Shown here: piece by piece, positions 16,260-25,315 of the stretch
Numbering within the stretch: the first letter of the stretch is position 1
How the letters are laid out: the number at the start of each line of letters is the position of its first letter
Assembly: GCF_001513675.1 (NCBI RefSeq)
Contig: NZ_CP013859.1
Location: 3,039,081 to 3,103,080, forward strand
Direction: 5' to 3'
DNA from: Microbacterium sp. XT11
Lineage (GTDB): Bacteria > Actinomycetota > Actinomycetes > Actinomycetales > Microbacteriaceae
Length of the DNA: 64,000 nucleotides
The notes under the pieces: generated by a model
What the model was told of the DNA's origin: nothing
Database searches by the model: none
Seen by the model: only the letters and a program-made list of their open reading frames with translations
Translations under genes and position numbers: made by a program

Positions 16260-17167
16260 CGCATCCACCCGCCTCCTTCACACTCTCCAGAACCGCGCCG
16301 TCACCCACCGAAACAGGATCCGTCTCACGCGCATCCGATGCCGCCGCCGGGCTGTCCCGACTCAGCGCGCACTCCCTGACCATCGGCTACGACGATCGGG
16401 TCATCACCGACAGCCTCTCGGTCGCGGTCCCCGACCGATCGTTCACCGTGATCGTCGGTCCGAACGCGTGCGGGAAGTCGACGCTGCTTCGGGGGCTGTC
16501 GCGGCTGCTCAGGCCGCGCGGCGGACAGGTGGTCCTCGACGGGCAGGACATCCACCGACTCGGAGCCAGACTGGTCGCCAAGCGCCTGGGTCTGCTGCCG
16601 CAGTCGTCGCTGGCCCCGGAAGGCATCCGCGTCGCCGATCTCGTGACCCGGGGCCGCTACCCTCACCAGGGACTGATCCAGCGGTGGACAGCGGCCGACG
16701 ACGCGGCGGTCGCATCGGCCATGGCGGCGACGGGAGTCGGGGAGCTCTCCGGCCGCCTGGTCGACGAGCTCTCCGGCGGTCAGCGTCAGCGCGTCTGGGT
16801 CGCCATGGCACTGGCGCAGAAGACCGACATCCTCCTGCTGGACGAACCGACGACCTACCTCGATCTGGCGCACCAGATCGACCTGCTCGAGCTCCTCGCA
16901 GATCTGCAGGCGCAGGGCCGCACGCTTGTCGCGGTCTTGCACGATCTGAATCAGGCAGCACGGTATGCGACTCATCTGATCGCCATGAAAGACGGAGCGA
17001 TCGTCGCCGAAGGAACGCCGTCAGACGTCATCACCGCCGAGCTCGTGGAGCGTGTCTACGGGCTGGCCTGCCGCATCGTCGAGGATCCGGTGGCGGGCAC
17101 CCCGCTCGTCGTTCCGCTCGGGCGCCGTCGAGACGACGATCCGGCTGAGGGAGGTCCCCGTGCCTGA
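16256..17167 (+). CDS. Iron-siderophore ABC transporter ATPase (FepC-like)
   Basis: A 303-residue ATPase that powers the FecCD pair. Walker A GPNACGKSTLLRGL (about 77-90), the Q-loop LLPQSS, family motif TRGRYPHQGLIQRW, signature [10 protein letters not shown] (about 170) and Walker B ILLLDEPTTYLDLAHQ are all intact. An N-terminal tail of about 45 residues precedes the domain. Its ATG overlaps the stop of the preceding permease by four bases. Confidence 0.92.
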   Translation: MTHPPASFTLSRTAPSPTETGSVSRASDAAAGLSRLSAHSLTIGYDDRVITDSLSVAVPDRSFTVIVGPNACGKSTLLRGLSRLLRPRGGQVVLDGQDIHRLGARLVAKRLGLLPQSSLAPEGIRVADLVTRGRYPHQGLIQRWTAADDAAVASAMAATGVGELSGRLVDELSGGQRQRVWVAMALAQKTDILLLDEPTTYLDLAHQIDLLELLADLQAQGRTLVAVLHDLNQAARYATHLIAMKDGAIVAEGTPSDVITAELVERVYGLACRIVEDPVAGTPLVVPLGRRRDDDPAEGGPRA

Positions 17168-18833
17168 GAACACGTCGGCCATGTCCCCTGTCGCGGACGC
17201 GTTGCGCCCGTCAGCTCTCGTGCTCGGATGCGCCGTGATGGCCGCGGCCGTCAGCGGACTCGCCGGAGTCGCCATGCTGTGGTTCACCATCCAGGTGATC
17301 GGAGCCCCCGGATGGGACGGCGTCCTTCGGGTGTGCGCGAGCGGGATGGCCGCCGCCGCACTCGCAGCCGTGGCGGCATGGCTGGCCCATCACGGAGAAG
17401 CCGCGGTCTCGGCGCGCCTTCGGCTGCGGACCGCAGAGCACCTCATAAGGATGCCGATGAGTGCGCTGGCACGGTACGGAACGGATGCGCTGCGACGGCT
17501 GGTCGGCGAGGACATCGCAGCCTTGCATCATGCCATCGCGCATCTGCCAGGGGAGATCGCGACGATGATCGTCGTCCCTGCCGCGAGTGTGGCGGTTCTG
17601 GTCGCCATCGCGGGGCCGGCGGCGCTGCTCGTCCTCGTTCCGGGTGTGCTCGCCTCCTGTTACTACCTCTTCGTGGTGCCCCGCAGTTCCGCCAGGCACG
17701 GAGAACGCACCGCGCAGGTGATGAGCGGGATCGTCACCGCCGTGGACGACTACGCCCGCGGCATCCGCATCAGCCGCATTTACTCCGACCAGGCCGGCGC
17801 TGCGGCGCGGTATGCCGACGCGACCGCGTCGTTCACGAGGGGCATGGTCTCGTGGGTCGGCAGCGTCGCGACGCCAGGCAGCATCGCGGCCGCGCTGCTG
17901 CAACCGGTCGCGACGTACGCGATCGTGTTCCTCCTCGGCTACGGACGAGAACCGGTCGTGCTCGGTGCGATGCTGCTGTTCGGTATGGCGATCGTCACGC
18001 CGGCGCTTCGGTTGGGGCACGGGCTCGACTACGTCCACGCCGGCCGCGCTGCGGCGCAGCGGATCGCCGCGCTCTTGCGCGAGCCCACGGTCGAGGACAT
18101 TCGTCCGCGACCCCCGGTCTTCGCCGATGGCACGGCAGCGGAGGGGCCCGCAGCCGCCGTCCCCGACGCCCGCATCGCGCTCCGGGGAGTGACGGTGGCC
18201 CACGGCGAGCGGCGGCTGTTGCACGACTTCTCCGTGGACGTGGCCGCTGCCGGTGCATTGACGGTCGTCACGGGTCCGAGCGGAAGCGGCAAGAGCACTC
18301 TGCTGCGCGTACTCGCAGGTCTCGAGGCGCACACCGCCGGTTCGATCCGGATGAACGCGAGGTCGACCGGCGGCCCCAGAGGCGCGGACGGTGGCGAAGA
18401 GGGCGGCGAACCGGTGTTGCTGATCCCTCAGGGTGCGGACGCGCTTCCGGGCAGCATCCGGGAGAACCTGAGCTTGTCGGCGCCGTGCGCGACCGACGCC
18501 GAGATCGCCGCCGCGCTCCGCAGAGCTCAGCTCGACGTCGACCCGGCAACGCCCGCGGCCCAGTTGTCCGGCGGGGAGAGGCAACGTGTGGGCCTCGCGC
18601 GAGTGTTCCTCGGTTCCGCGAGCATCGTGCTGCTCGATGAGCCCACGAGCGCGCTCGACGGGGGCACCGCCGGCCGAGTGCTGGAGGAGCTGCGCGATTT
18701 CGCCTCAGCGACTGGCACGGCGCTGGTGATGGTGACCCACGACCCGGCGCTGTCGTCCCGCGCTGACCACCATCTGATCCTCGATCCCGAAACCCGCTCA
18801 GCTCGACTGATGAACGCAGGAGACATGTCATGA
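17160..18833 (+). CDS. ABC half-transporter, exporter fold (IrtA-like), siderophore import
   Basis: A 557-residue fusion of a six-helix type IV transmembrane domain (about 15-310) and an ATPase domain. Walker A is GPSGSGKSTLLRVLAG (about 372), signature LSGGERQRVGLARVF (about 467), Walker B IVLLDEPTSALD. The GTG start at 17160 follows GGGAGGT and overlaps the end of the previous gene by eight bases. With the next gene it forms a heterodimer resembling mycobacterial IrtAB or YbtPQ, exporter-fold proteins that actually import metal-siderophores. Assignment to import rests on the operon context. Confidence 0.82.
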   Translation: MPENTSAMSPVADALRPSALVLGCAVMAAAVSGLAGVAMLWFTIQVIGAPGWDGVLRVCASGMAAAALAAVAAWLAHHGEAAVSARLRLRTAEHLIRMPMSALARYGTDALRRLVGEDIAALHHAIAHLPGEIATMIVVPAASVAVLVAIAGPAALLVLVPGVLASCYYLFVVPRSSARHGERTAQVMSGIVTAVDDYARGIRISRIYSDQAGAAARYADATASFTRGMVSWVGSVATPGSIAAALLQPVATYAIVFLLGYGREPVVLGAMLLFGMAIVTPALRLGHGLDYVHAGRAAAQRIAALLREPTVEDIRPRPPVFADGTAAEGPAAAVPDARIALRGVTVAHGERRLLHDFSVDVAAAGALTVVTGPSGSGKSTLLRVLAGLEAHTAGSIRMNARSTGGPRGADGGEEGGEPVLLIPQGADALPGSIRENLSLSAPCATDAEIAAALRRAQLDVDPATPAAQLSGGERQRVGLARVFLGSASIVLLDEPTSALDGGTAGRVLEELRDFASATGTALVMVTHDPALSSRADHHLILDPETRSARLMNAGDMS

Positions 18834-20419
18834 GGAACCCACGGACACCGTACCTCCGAGCGCTGCCCGGCCCGGCGCGACGGCGCCTCGTCGGCGTCTC
18901 GCTCGGCTGGGCCTTCGTCGCCCTCGCCGAAGCCGGGGCATACAGCATCTTGGCCGTCGCGATCGCCGGGGCCTGGGGGCCGTGGCCCGTGGCCCTGTCA
19001 TGCGCTGCCGCCGTGGTGATCACGGTTCTCGTGCAGCGCGCGGGATACCTCGCCGGCGCGCGCCTGACGGGCGACCTCTACGCCGGGCTCGGCCGTGCGT
19101 TCGCACGCACGAAGCTCTCCTGGTTCACGGAGCGCAACCGCACACGAGCCGGTACGGTCGCGGGGCGCTCGATTCCGGCGATGATGAGCCTTCCGGCTCA
19201 CGGACTGCAGATGTTCGTGCATGCTCCGCTGATCCCGCTGCTGCTTCTCCCGGCGGTGGGACTCATCGCGGGATGGCGGGCGATGCTCTTCATCGCCGGG
19301 CTGCTGGCCGTCTCGCTCGGCGTGCAGGCCGTCTCTCAACGGGCGCTCGCGCGGGCCGACGCAGCTCGCAACACGACCGAGCACGACGTCGCCGAAGCGA
19401 GCCTGGAGTTCGTCGATCACCTCGAGCTGCTGCGCACGGCCGCGGGACCGGCGCGCGCCACGGAACGGCTCCGCGCATCCTGGTCCGCGCAGCGCTCGGC
19501 CCTCGCGCGAACGAACAGGGCCTCAGCCGCCGCGACCTTCGCCTCCGGAGCGGCGGGCCTGATCCCCCTCGCCGGCGTGGTCTGCGCCCTCGCCACCGCC
19601 GAGGTCGAGTCGGCCACCGCGTTGAGCATCATCCTGCTCGTCCTCCGCGCCGCGGGACCGCTGGAGTCCCTGGCTGTCCTGGGCGTCTCGGCGAACGATC
19701 TCCGCGCTCATCTGCGCGACTATGCCGCGGTCACCACGGCGCCGGTGCTCGCTGAGAGTGCCGCACCAGCGTCACGCGTGCGCGGCGACCTCCATATCGA
19801 GCTGGACGACGTCACCAGCACCCCTGCACTGCGGGGCGTCACAGCGTCGATCCCTTACGGCACCACCGTGCTCGTCTCGGGACCTTCCGGCAGCGGTAAG
19901 AGCACACTGCTCGGCCTTCTCATGCGGTTCGACGACCCGGACGGCGGCCGCATCACTCTGGGCGGCGTGCCGCTGGCCGAGATGCCCTACGCCCAGCTCG
20001 CCGCGCTCGTCGCCTATGTCCCGCAAGACCCGGTGGTGTTCACGGGGACTCTGGAGGAGAACATTCGGCTCGGCGACCCCACTGCCTCCGACGCCCGGGT
20101 TCTCGAAGCAGCCAACGCCGCCCGGCTGGGTGCGGTCATCGAGCGCGCGCCCGAGGGTCTCGCCCAGCACGTCGGCGCCAACGGCGCTTCCCTGTCGGGT
20201 GGGGAGCGGCAACGTGTCGCCGTCGCGCGCGCATTCTTGAAGCGCGCGCCGATCCTCATACTCGACGAAGCGACGTCAGCACTCGACGTCGGCACGGAAT
20301 CCCACATCGCAGACGCTGTCCGCGCTTTGACGGGCACCGTCGTGATCGTGACACACCGCGACGCCGAGCAATGGCGGCCGGATCACGTGATCTCGTTGGA
20401 CAGGGTCGCTTCGGGGTGA
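18830..20419 (+). CDS. ABC half-transporter, exporter fold (IrtB-like), siderophore import
   Basis: A 529-residue partner of the preceding half-transporter, overlapping it by four bases. Transmembrane helices fill about 20-290. The ATPase domain carries Walker A GPSGSGKSTLLGLLMRF (about 350), Q-loop VAYVPQDPVVFTG, signature LSGGERQRVAVARAF and Walker B ILILDEATSALD, followed by the H-loop IVTHRD. Last gene of the iron operon. Confidence 0.82.
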   Translation: MRNPRTPYLRALPGPARRRLVGVSLGWAFVALAEAGAYSILAVAIAGAWGPWPVALSCAAAVVITVLVQRAGYLAGARLTGDLYAGLGRAFARTKLSWFTERNRTRAGTVAGRSIPAMMSLPAHGLQMFVHAPLIPLLLLPAVGLIAGWRAMLFIAGLLAVSLGVQAVSQRALARADAARNTTEHDVAEASLEFVDHLELLRTAAGPARATERLRASWSAQRSALARTNRASAAATFASGAAGLIPLAGVVCALATAEVESATALSIILLVLRAAGPLESLAVLGVSANDLRAHLRDYAAVTTAPVLAESAAPASRVRGDLHIELDDVTSTPALRGVTASIPYGTTVLVSGPSGSGKSTLLGLLMRFDDPDGGRITLGGVPLAEMPYAQLAALVAYVPQDPVVFTGTLEENIRLGDPTASDARVLEAANAARLGAVIERAPEGLAQHVGANGASLSGGERQRVAVARAFLKRAPILILDEATSALDVGTESHIADAVRALTGTVVIVTHRDAEQWRPDHVISLDRVASG

Positions 20420-20489
20420 CCAGGTGCAGGCCTTCCCGCGGAAACGCTGTGCGCAGCGCAACCGAGGTCCAGGTTCTCCATCCCTGACC

Positions 20490-21494
20490 TCAGCCACCGC
20501 CCCCGTCCGCGGTGACGACGTACTTGCCGCTGTCGGGGTCGAAGCGCATGGGCCGGTCCGGATCGGGTTCGATGAGAATCTGCTCACGCGAACCTCTTCG
20601 CCCAGGAATCGTCGAGACGATGACGAGCAGAGGCTCGCCCACGAGCGGCACCCGCTCCGGATCCGCCTGCATCTGCGCGGTGACGACGCGAGGCGCATCC
20701 GGCGTCCCGAAGCTGACGCGGACGGAGAACTGGCTCAGATGGCTGATCCGGCGGTGTCGGAAATCGAGATGCTCGAGCCGTCCGGCGTAGCGCGTGCCTG
20801 TCCTGCGGATCGCCACGATCGTCCGCTGCGTCTTCACGGCGAAACGGATGGAGAACGGAAGAGCGACAAGGAGCCCGAGCGCGCCCACCCCGGCGACGGC
20901 GAGAAAGATCAGGAGGATCCCGGTGTCGGGCAGTTCCCAGTACTCGACGGTCGGGGGTGCGTGCCTGATGTAGTCGATGCCGATCGCGAGATGGAGCAGA
21001 AGCGCGATGAAGACGGCCGCCGTGATGACGAGCGCCGCGGCGACTGCCGGAAGTCCGAGCTGTCCGTACTGCGCCGTGGCACGCCTCGTGAACCCGAAGG
21101 TCGGGCCGAGCACGACCATCGAGATCACTGCGAGGACCACGACGACGTACCACCACCATTGCGTGGCAAGGGCTTCGACTGCCGGTGCCGCGATGGGGTC
21201 GACGATCCTCGGCAGGGCAAGGAACGCGAAACCGATCCAGAAGAGGAACGCGAAGGAGAGTCGGGCGATCATGCTCGCGGTGAAGCGCCCGGGTCGAGCG
21301 CCAGGCCTCAGGGAGGTGATGCTCGAACCGCTGTGCGCGGTCGAGAAGATCGGCCCGTCGATCCACCACTCACCGTTCGGGTCGCTCGATTCGCTCGGCT
21401 CGTCGGGATCACCGATCCCGTGCACGGTGGTAGCTTCAACGGGTTCCAGCCCGACCTCGTCGGATCGATCGTCGTGCGGCGGGGTGGCAGTCAC
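20490..21494 (-). CDS. Hypothetical membrane protein, 334 aa
   Basis: No named family recognised. The first 70 residues are acidic and cytoplasmic-looking (DDRSDEVGLEPVEATT). Then come about four hydrophobic segments (ARLSFAFLFWIGFAFLALP, WWWYVVVVLAVISMVVLG, LPAVAAALVITAAVFIALLL, ILLIFLAVAGVGALGLLVAL) and a soluble beta-rich C-terminal domain of about 120 residues. The GTG start at 21494 is supported by AAGGAGGGTCCT. Convergent with the iron operon and probably unrelated to it. Confidence 0.7.
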   Translation of the reverse strand: MTATPPHDDRSDEVGLEPVEATTVHGIGDPDEPSESSDPNGEWWIDGPIFSTAHSGSSITSLRPGARPGRFTASMIARLSFAFLFWIGFAFLALPRIVDPIAAPAVEALATQWWWYVVVVLAVISMVVLGPTFGFTRRATAQYGQLGLPAVAAALVITAAVFIALLLHLAIGIDYIRHAPPTVEYWELPDTGILLIFLAVAGVGALGLLVALPFSIRFAVKTQRTIVAIRRTGTRYAGRLEHLDFRHRRISHLSQFSVRVSFGTPDAPRVVTAQMQADPERVPLVGEPLLVIVSTIPGRRGSREQILIEPDPDRPMRFDPDSGKYVVTADGGGG

Positions 21495-21789
21495 AGGACC
21501 CTCCTTCGCCGGCGATCTCGGTGATCCGCGTGTCGGTGTCGCTACTTCACTGCTTCAGCGCAAGGGCCGGACTGCGCTTAGGCTATCGCACGCTCAACGG
21601 ACCCGGCTCGAGAAAAGGCGGAAGCGTCGCGCCGCCAGATCACGGCGCACGAGACTTCCGTTTCTTGGCACACTGGCTCGCCAACGACCTTGCAGCGGGA
21701 TGTGATCGCGGGCAGCTCTTCGACCCGTATCCCGCCCGACCGGAGGGCATCCGGCCCCGACCGGAGGATCCGCGAAAGTCATCAGAAAC
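21495..21789. other. Gap with possible truncated gene, no assignment
   Basis: No recognised gene. A plus-strand open frame from about 21521 translates to GGSVAPPDHGARDFRFLAHW and similar sequence and runs into the IS3 remnant, where it becomes the antisense of the transposase. It may be the 5' part of a gene interrupted by the insertion, but I cannot name it. Confidence 0.3.
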
Positions 21790-22173
21790 GGGCTCCACCG
21801 CCCACACCACGTTCGGCGCGTCCGCCGTCGGCGCGTCGACGGTCGAGGACCCGACGCGATTGCGTCGACGCCGCTACGGGACCCGGAGCCCTTCGTCACG
21901 CCACAGGCGTTGGATCTTCTTGTGGTTCACCACCCACCCCTCGGCGCGCGCATCGTGATACGCGCGCCGGTACCCGTAGCGGGGGTGCTTCTTCGCCCAG
22001 GCACGCAGCCAGTCCCGCAACGCCCGGTCCGGGTCTGCGGTCGTGTCGCCCTTGAGCGGCCGCCGGTACGCGGAGCGGGACAGCCCGACCAGACGGCACG
22101 CCATCCGTTCACTCACCTGCAGTGTCCTGATCAGGTGAGCGACGGCAGCGCGGCGCCTGCCCGGGCCTAGAAG
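21790..22173 (-). pseudogene. IS3 transposase OrfB remnant
   Basis: The N-terminal HTH_21-like region of an IS3 OrfB is recognisable (RMACRLVGLSRSAYRRPLKG, HPRYGYRRAYHDARAEG, KIQRLWRDEGLRVP). A TAG stop interrupts it after LRVP (about 21874). The same frame then continues with RRRRNRVGSSTVDAPTADAP and is cut off at about 21790. Both the nonsense codon and the truncation make it non-functional. Confidence 0.8.
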
Positions 22174-22451
22174 TCTCCCTCAGCCAACTCCTTGAGCGCG
22201 GACTTCTCCAACTCCGCCTCGGCGAGCAGCCGCTTGAGCGTCGCGTTCTGCTTCTCGAGCTCCTTCAGGCGCTTCGCGTCGTCGGCCTTCAACCCGCCGT
22301 ACTGGTTACGCCACCGGTAGTACGTCTGCTCGGACACCCCGAGCTCCCGGCACACCGCCGCGACATCCGCGCCGTCGGCGAGCATCCTGTCGGCCTGCCC
22401 GAGCTTGCGGACGACCTGCTCCGGGGTGTGACGCTTCCTGCTGTTCGACAT
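22167..22451 (-). CDS. IS3 transposase OrfA
   Basis: A 94-residue HTH protein, MSNSRKRHTPEQVVRKLGQ..., with the HTH_8/IS3 OrfA motif VCRELGVSEQTYYRWRNQYGG followed by the leucine-zipper helix KRLKELEKQNATLKRLLAEAELEKSALKE. It is full length, but its OrfB partner is broken, so the element cannot move by itself. Confidence 0.85.
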   Translation of the reverse strand: MSNSRKRHTPEQVVRKLGQADRMLADGADVAAVCRELGVSEQTYYRWRNQYGGLKADDAKRLKELEKQNATLKRLLAEAELEKSALKELAEGDF

Positions 22452-22709
22452 GATCTGACCAGTCTCCCTGCCCGAACCCTCGGGCAACAGGACGACTCTC
22501 AGAACCGCCGGACCTACGAAACGGGGTCAGCCCAGCTGGGTCACCGAGTCGTCCCACGATCTGACCGACAACCAGCAACTCGCTGCGCTTGGAAACGGCG
22601 TCCTGCCGATTCAGGCGGTGACAGCTCTCCGCGTCATGCTACGGACGCAATCACGCTGAATACAGGGACTCGATCTTGCCTCAGGCACCGCCGTCGGGCG
22701 TGAACCCAA

Positions 22710-23477
22710 TCAGGCAAGCCAAGCCTGTAGTCGGTCTGCCAGCCAGTGTGGCTTCTGGAGCGGAACTCCGTGACCACACTCGGCGATGGTTTCAGGCTCG
22801 CCATCGGCTCGACAACGGGTGAGGTGATGCGCCGAGCGGGCCATGATCGCTCGTTCTCGCTCGCCCACCAGGACGAGAGTTCTGCCTGCGTATGAGGCCC
22901 ACGTCGGCGGGATTGTGAACCGTATGTTCTCGCCCACCGACGCCAAGAGGGTCCGTGTCGAAAGGTTCTGAGTGGTTCTGAGGTAGTCGGGGAACAGGGT
23001 CGGGGGGATGAACAGTTCCTTCGCCTGTGCTCGCGCGAACCACTCCCGCTTCGCAAGCGGCGCCGCCGTTCGCAGCAGTGCGAGGGTCGCGTTCGGCCAT
23101 CTCGATGGTTCTGCCTGGGCGCTGATGATCCCGACGTGCGAGACCAGGTCAGGGCGGCGGACGGCGAGGAGCACAGCGAGTTGCGCGCCGAGCGAGAAGC
23201 CGACGACCGCGACCGGGCGGACCTGACGGTGCTCGAGCGCTTCCACGAGCGCCTCGATGGTCCGTTCGTGCGACTCGTAGTCTGCGTGCGCGCTGCGGTC
23301 GTGCCCTGGCAGGTCCGGGACAAGGAGTCGGTATCCGGGACTCATCTGCTCGATCAGTGGTCGCCACATCCACCCGGCGACTCCACCTCCATGGAGCAGG
23401 AGGACGGGTGTCCCATTGCGGTCGCCGAACTCGTCCACGACGATTTCGGGGAGTGGGCTTGAGCTTCGGTCTGTCAC
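22710..23477 (-). CDS. Alpha/beta hydrolase
   Basis: A 255-residue alpha/beta-hydrolase-fold protein. The oxyanion motif VLLLHGGGVAGWMWRPLIEQ (about 25-44) is followed by the nucleophile elbow VVGFSLGAQ (Ser at about 93), the Asp region around TLVLVGERERAIM and the catalytic His in ECGHGVPLQKPHW. All triad positions are filled, so it is probably active, but the substrate is unknown. GTG start at 23477 with AGAAGGAGA upstream. Confidence 0.82.
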   Translation of the reverse strand: MTDRSSSPLPEIVVDEFGDRNGTPVLLLHGGGVAGWMWRPLIEQMSPGYRLLVPDLPGHDRSAHADYESHERTIEALVEALEHRQVRPVAVVGFSLGAQLAVLLAVRRPDLVSHVGIISAQAEPSRWPNATLALLRTAAPLAKREWFARAQAKELFIPPTLFPDYLRTTQNLSTRTLLASVGENIRFTIPPTWASYAGRTLVLVGERERAIMARSAHHLTRCRADGEPETIAECGHGVPLQKPHWLADRLQAWLA

Positions 23478-23829
23478 GCCGTGTCTCCTTCTTCTGGTGG
23501 ATTGCCGGTGTCCGGGAGGCCGCCGCGTCTGCCGGCTCGGCGTGCTGCCCCTGGCGATATTCCACGTTCGATCGTGATGTTCAAAGCAACCGTATGGAGT
23601 GGTCTACTGAGCCTTCAATGCTCTGACGAGCCAGAGTTGTGCTTGTTCGTCCAGGCTTCGGACTTTGTGGTGACTTGGCATCCTCGCCCGAAATGCTCTG
23701 AGGTCGTGGCCGCCGCCCTCTTGGCGAGGGCCTGCGTCGGAGAAGCGCTCGACGTCGACTTTGCGGAGGGTCGGCGTCCCGGTCGATACCGTTCCATGCC
23801 GAGCGCAGCCCTCCACGCCCGGCGCACCG
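23478..23829. other. Intergenic stretch of about 350 bases, no gene seen
   Basis: Between the hydrolase and the leaderless regulator no convincing coding region is found. Open frames exist on both strands, but their translations are arginine/alanine-rich and unlike any family I know. Any divergent promoter for the hydrolase would lie near 23490-23530. Confidence 0.4.
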
Positions 23830-23873
23830 GTCAATCCAGGTTGACTTCGGCCAAGCGGTCAATTATGGTTGAC
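23830..23873. promoter_or_regulatory. Twin operators GTCAA-N6-TTGAC
   Basis: Two copies of the same inverted repeat, GTCAATCCAGGTTGAC (23830-23845) and GTCAATTATGGTTGAC (23858-23873), lie 28 bases apart, overlapping the -35 and -10 boxes of the promoter below. The arrangement is that of a cooperative repressor site, most simply autoregulation by the HTH protein encoded directly downstream. Confidence 0.7.
23841..23869 (+). promoter_or_regulatory. Sigma-A promoter giving a leaderless mRNA
   Basis: TTGACT (23841-23846), a 17-base spacer and TATGGT (23864-23869) form a near-consensus vegetative promoter. Transcription would start about seven bases after the -10 box, exactly at the ATG at 23877. 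This fixes that ATG as the start and predicts a leaderless message; the ATG at 23865 lies inside the -10 box and cannot be used. Confidence 0.75.
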
Positions 23874-23876
23874 CAC

Positions 23877-24113
23877 ATGGACGTGGAGCAATTGACGGCG
23901 CTAGCCCGGGCGACGGCGAGCGAGGACCCGCTGGTCGGGTTGGATGCGACCGTGCAGGTTCGCAAGGAGATGGAGCGTGTGGAGGCGGTGCTGGTGCGCC
24001 GTGCCCGCAACCAGGGAGCGACCTGGGTCGACATCGCGGCCGTACTGGGCGTGTCCAAGCAGGCCATCCACAAGAAGTACGGCGGCAGAGGTCTGTTCGG
24101 CAGCCAGAAATAG
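23877..24113 (+). CDS. Small HTH protein, probable autoregulator, 78 aa
   Basis: A 78-residue protein beginning MDVEQLTALARATAS. The C-terminal half contains a helix-turn-helix (TWVDIAAVLGVSKQAIHKKYGG) like those of small sigma-like or AsnC/MarR-fragment regulators. The N-terminal half is a helical segment with LDATVQVRKEMERVEAVLVRR. No larger domain is fused. Twin palindromes over its own promoter and position 113 bases before a five-gene operon suggest it is the switch for that operon. Confidence 0.72.
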   Translation: MDVEQLTALARATASEDPLVGLDATVQVRKEMERVEAVLVRRARNQGATWVDIAAVLGVSKQAIHKKYGGRGLFGSQK

Positions 24114-24226
24114 GCGGGTAGCCGACCCCATCCGTAGGCGGCGAGCAGCAGCCTCAGCCGCCGGAGATCAGCACACCCGAAAACGGGCGGCTTCGTGCTG
24201 CCCGCGCGCATATGAAGGAGGACCTC

Positions 24227-25315
24227 ATGACCAAGAACGAGACCGTGCGTTCGGCGCTCTCACTGGCGGTGAGGGCGAACCTCCCTGTCCTGCTGTGGGG
24301 TGCGCCAGGCACCGGCAAGACCTCCGCCGTCGTGGCGCTTGCTGAGCAGCTGGGCATGCCGATCGAGGTGGTGGTCGGCTCGATCCGCGAACCGAGCGAC
24401 TTCTCCGGTCTTCCCGTCATCCGCGATGACGGGACCTGGTTCGCGCCGCCACGATGGGCGGAACGGCTGTCCGTTTCAGGATCCGGGTTGCTGTTTCTGG
24501 ACGAACTGACCACGGCACCGCCCGCGGTGCAGGCCGCGATGCTCCGCGTCGTCCTGGAACGCGCTGTGGGCGATCTTGTGCTCCCGGAGGGCGTGCGTAT
24601 CGTCGCCGCAGCGAACCCGCCCGGAATCGCCGCTGACGGCTGGGAGCTGTCTGCGCCGCTGGCGAACCGGCTCGTCCATCTGGACTGGCAGATCGAGGCC
24701 GCCGCGGTCGCTGAGGGATTCGCTCACGGGTTCGCCGTCGCCGATGCCGCCTCTGTCGCCGCGCCGACGTCCGGGCAGATCGCGACAGCGAAGGCGCAGC
24801 TCGGTGCATTCCTTCGTATCCGGCCGGAGCTGGTGCTTGCCGTGCCGGATTCGCCGGAGCGGGCGGGACGGAGCTGGCCAAGCCCTCGGAGCTGGGAGAT
24901 GGCGGCGCGCGGCCTGGCCGCCGGGGTTGCGAACGCCAGCGACGAGGCGACGATCGCCGCGCTGGTGATCGGTGCGGTCGGAGAGGCGGCGGGTTTCGAG
25001 GCGCTGTCCTGGCTGCGCACGCTCGACCTGCCGGACCCTGAGTCGGTGCTGAACGACCCCCACGCGCCACTGCCGGACCGGCCCGACCACCTGCACGCGC
25101 TGCTCGGCGCGGTCGTCGCCCACGTTCACGCGGATGCGAGCGAGTCGGCATGGGAGCGCGCATGGGACGTGATTGCTCGGGTTGCCAAGACCACGCCGGA
25201 CGTGGCCGCGACCTCCGCCAGGGCGCTTGCAGGCCAGCGCCCGGCCGGGGCGAACCTGCCCACGGCCCTGCTCGAGCTCGCCCCGATCCTCCGCACAGCA
25301 GGACTCATGCCATGA
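24227..25315 (+). CDS. MoxR-like AAA+ ATPase
   Basis: A 362-residue AAA+ protein of the MoxR/AAA_5 type. Walker A GAPGTGKTSAVVALAEQ (about 23-39), the pore-loop region IREPSDFSGLPVI, Walker B LLFLDELTTAPPAVQAAML (about 86-104), sensor 1 VRIVAAANPPG and the arginine-finger region LANRLVHLDW are present. Members act as chaperone-like remodelers of partner proteins together with vWA proteins. Start at 24227 is set by AAGGAGG eight bases upstream; a slightly earlier in-frame ATG lies in front of that site. Confidence 0.85.
   Translation: MTKNETVRSALSLAVRANLPVLLWGAPGTGKTSAVVALAEQLGMPIEVVVGSIREPSDFSGLPVIRDDGTWFAPPRWAERLSVSGSGLLFLDELTTAPPAVQAAMLRVVLERAVGDLVLPEGVRIVAAANPPGIAADGWELSAPLANRLVHLDWQIEAAAVAEGFAHGFAVADAASVAAPTSGQIATAKAQLGAFLRIRPELVLAVPDSPERAGRSWPSPRSWEMAARGLAAGVANASDEATIAALVIGAVGEAAGFEALSWLRTLDLPDPESVLNDPHAPLPDRPDHLHALLGAVVAHVHADASESAWERAWDVIARVAKTTPDVAATSARALAGQRPAGANLPTALLELAPILRTAGLMP

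Larger units (their letters stand above)
21790..22540 (-). mobile_element. Truncated IS3-family element
   Basis: The element carries an intact orfA (22167-22451) and only the first part of orfB. Homology to the transposase stops abruptly after VVWAV at about 21790, where the DDE domain should begin, so one end and more than half of orfB are gone. The surviving terminus is probably near 22526-22540, where TACGAAACGGGGTCA resembles an IS3 end (TGA...TCA). It marks the left boundary of the accessory region. Confidence 0.65.

Noticed and set aside
17211..18584. 457- and 470-codon alternative frames within the first half-transporter
   Set aside because: Only the 17160-18833 frame carries Walker A, signature and Walker B motifs.
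22634..23323. 229-codon minus-strand frame inside the alpha/beta hydrolase
   Set aside because: The other minus-strand frame has the complete hydrolase triad.
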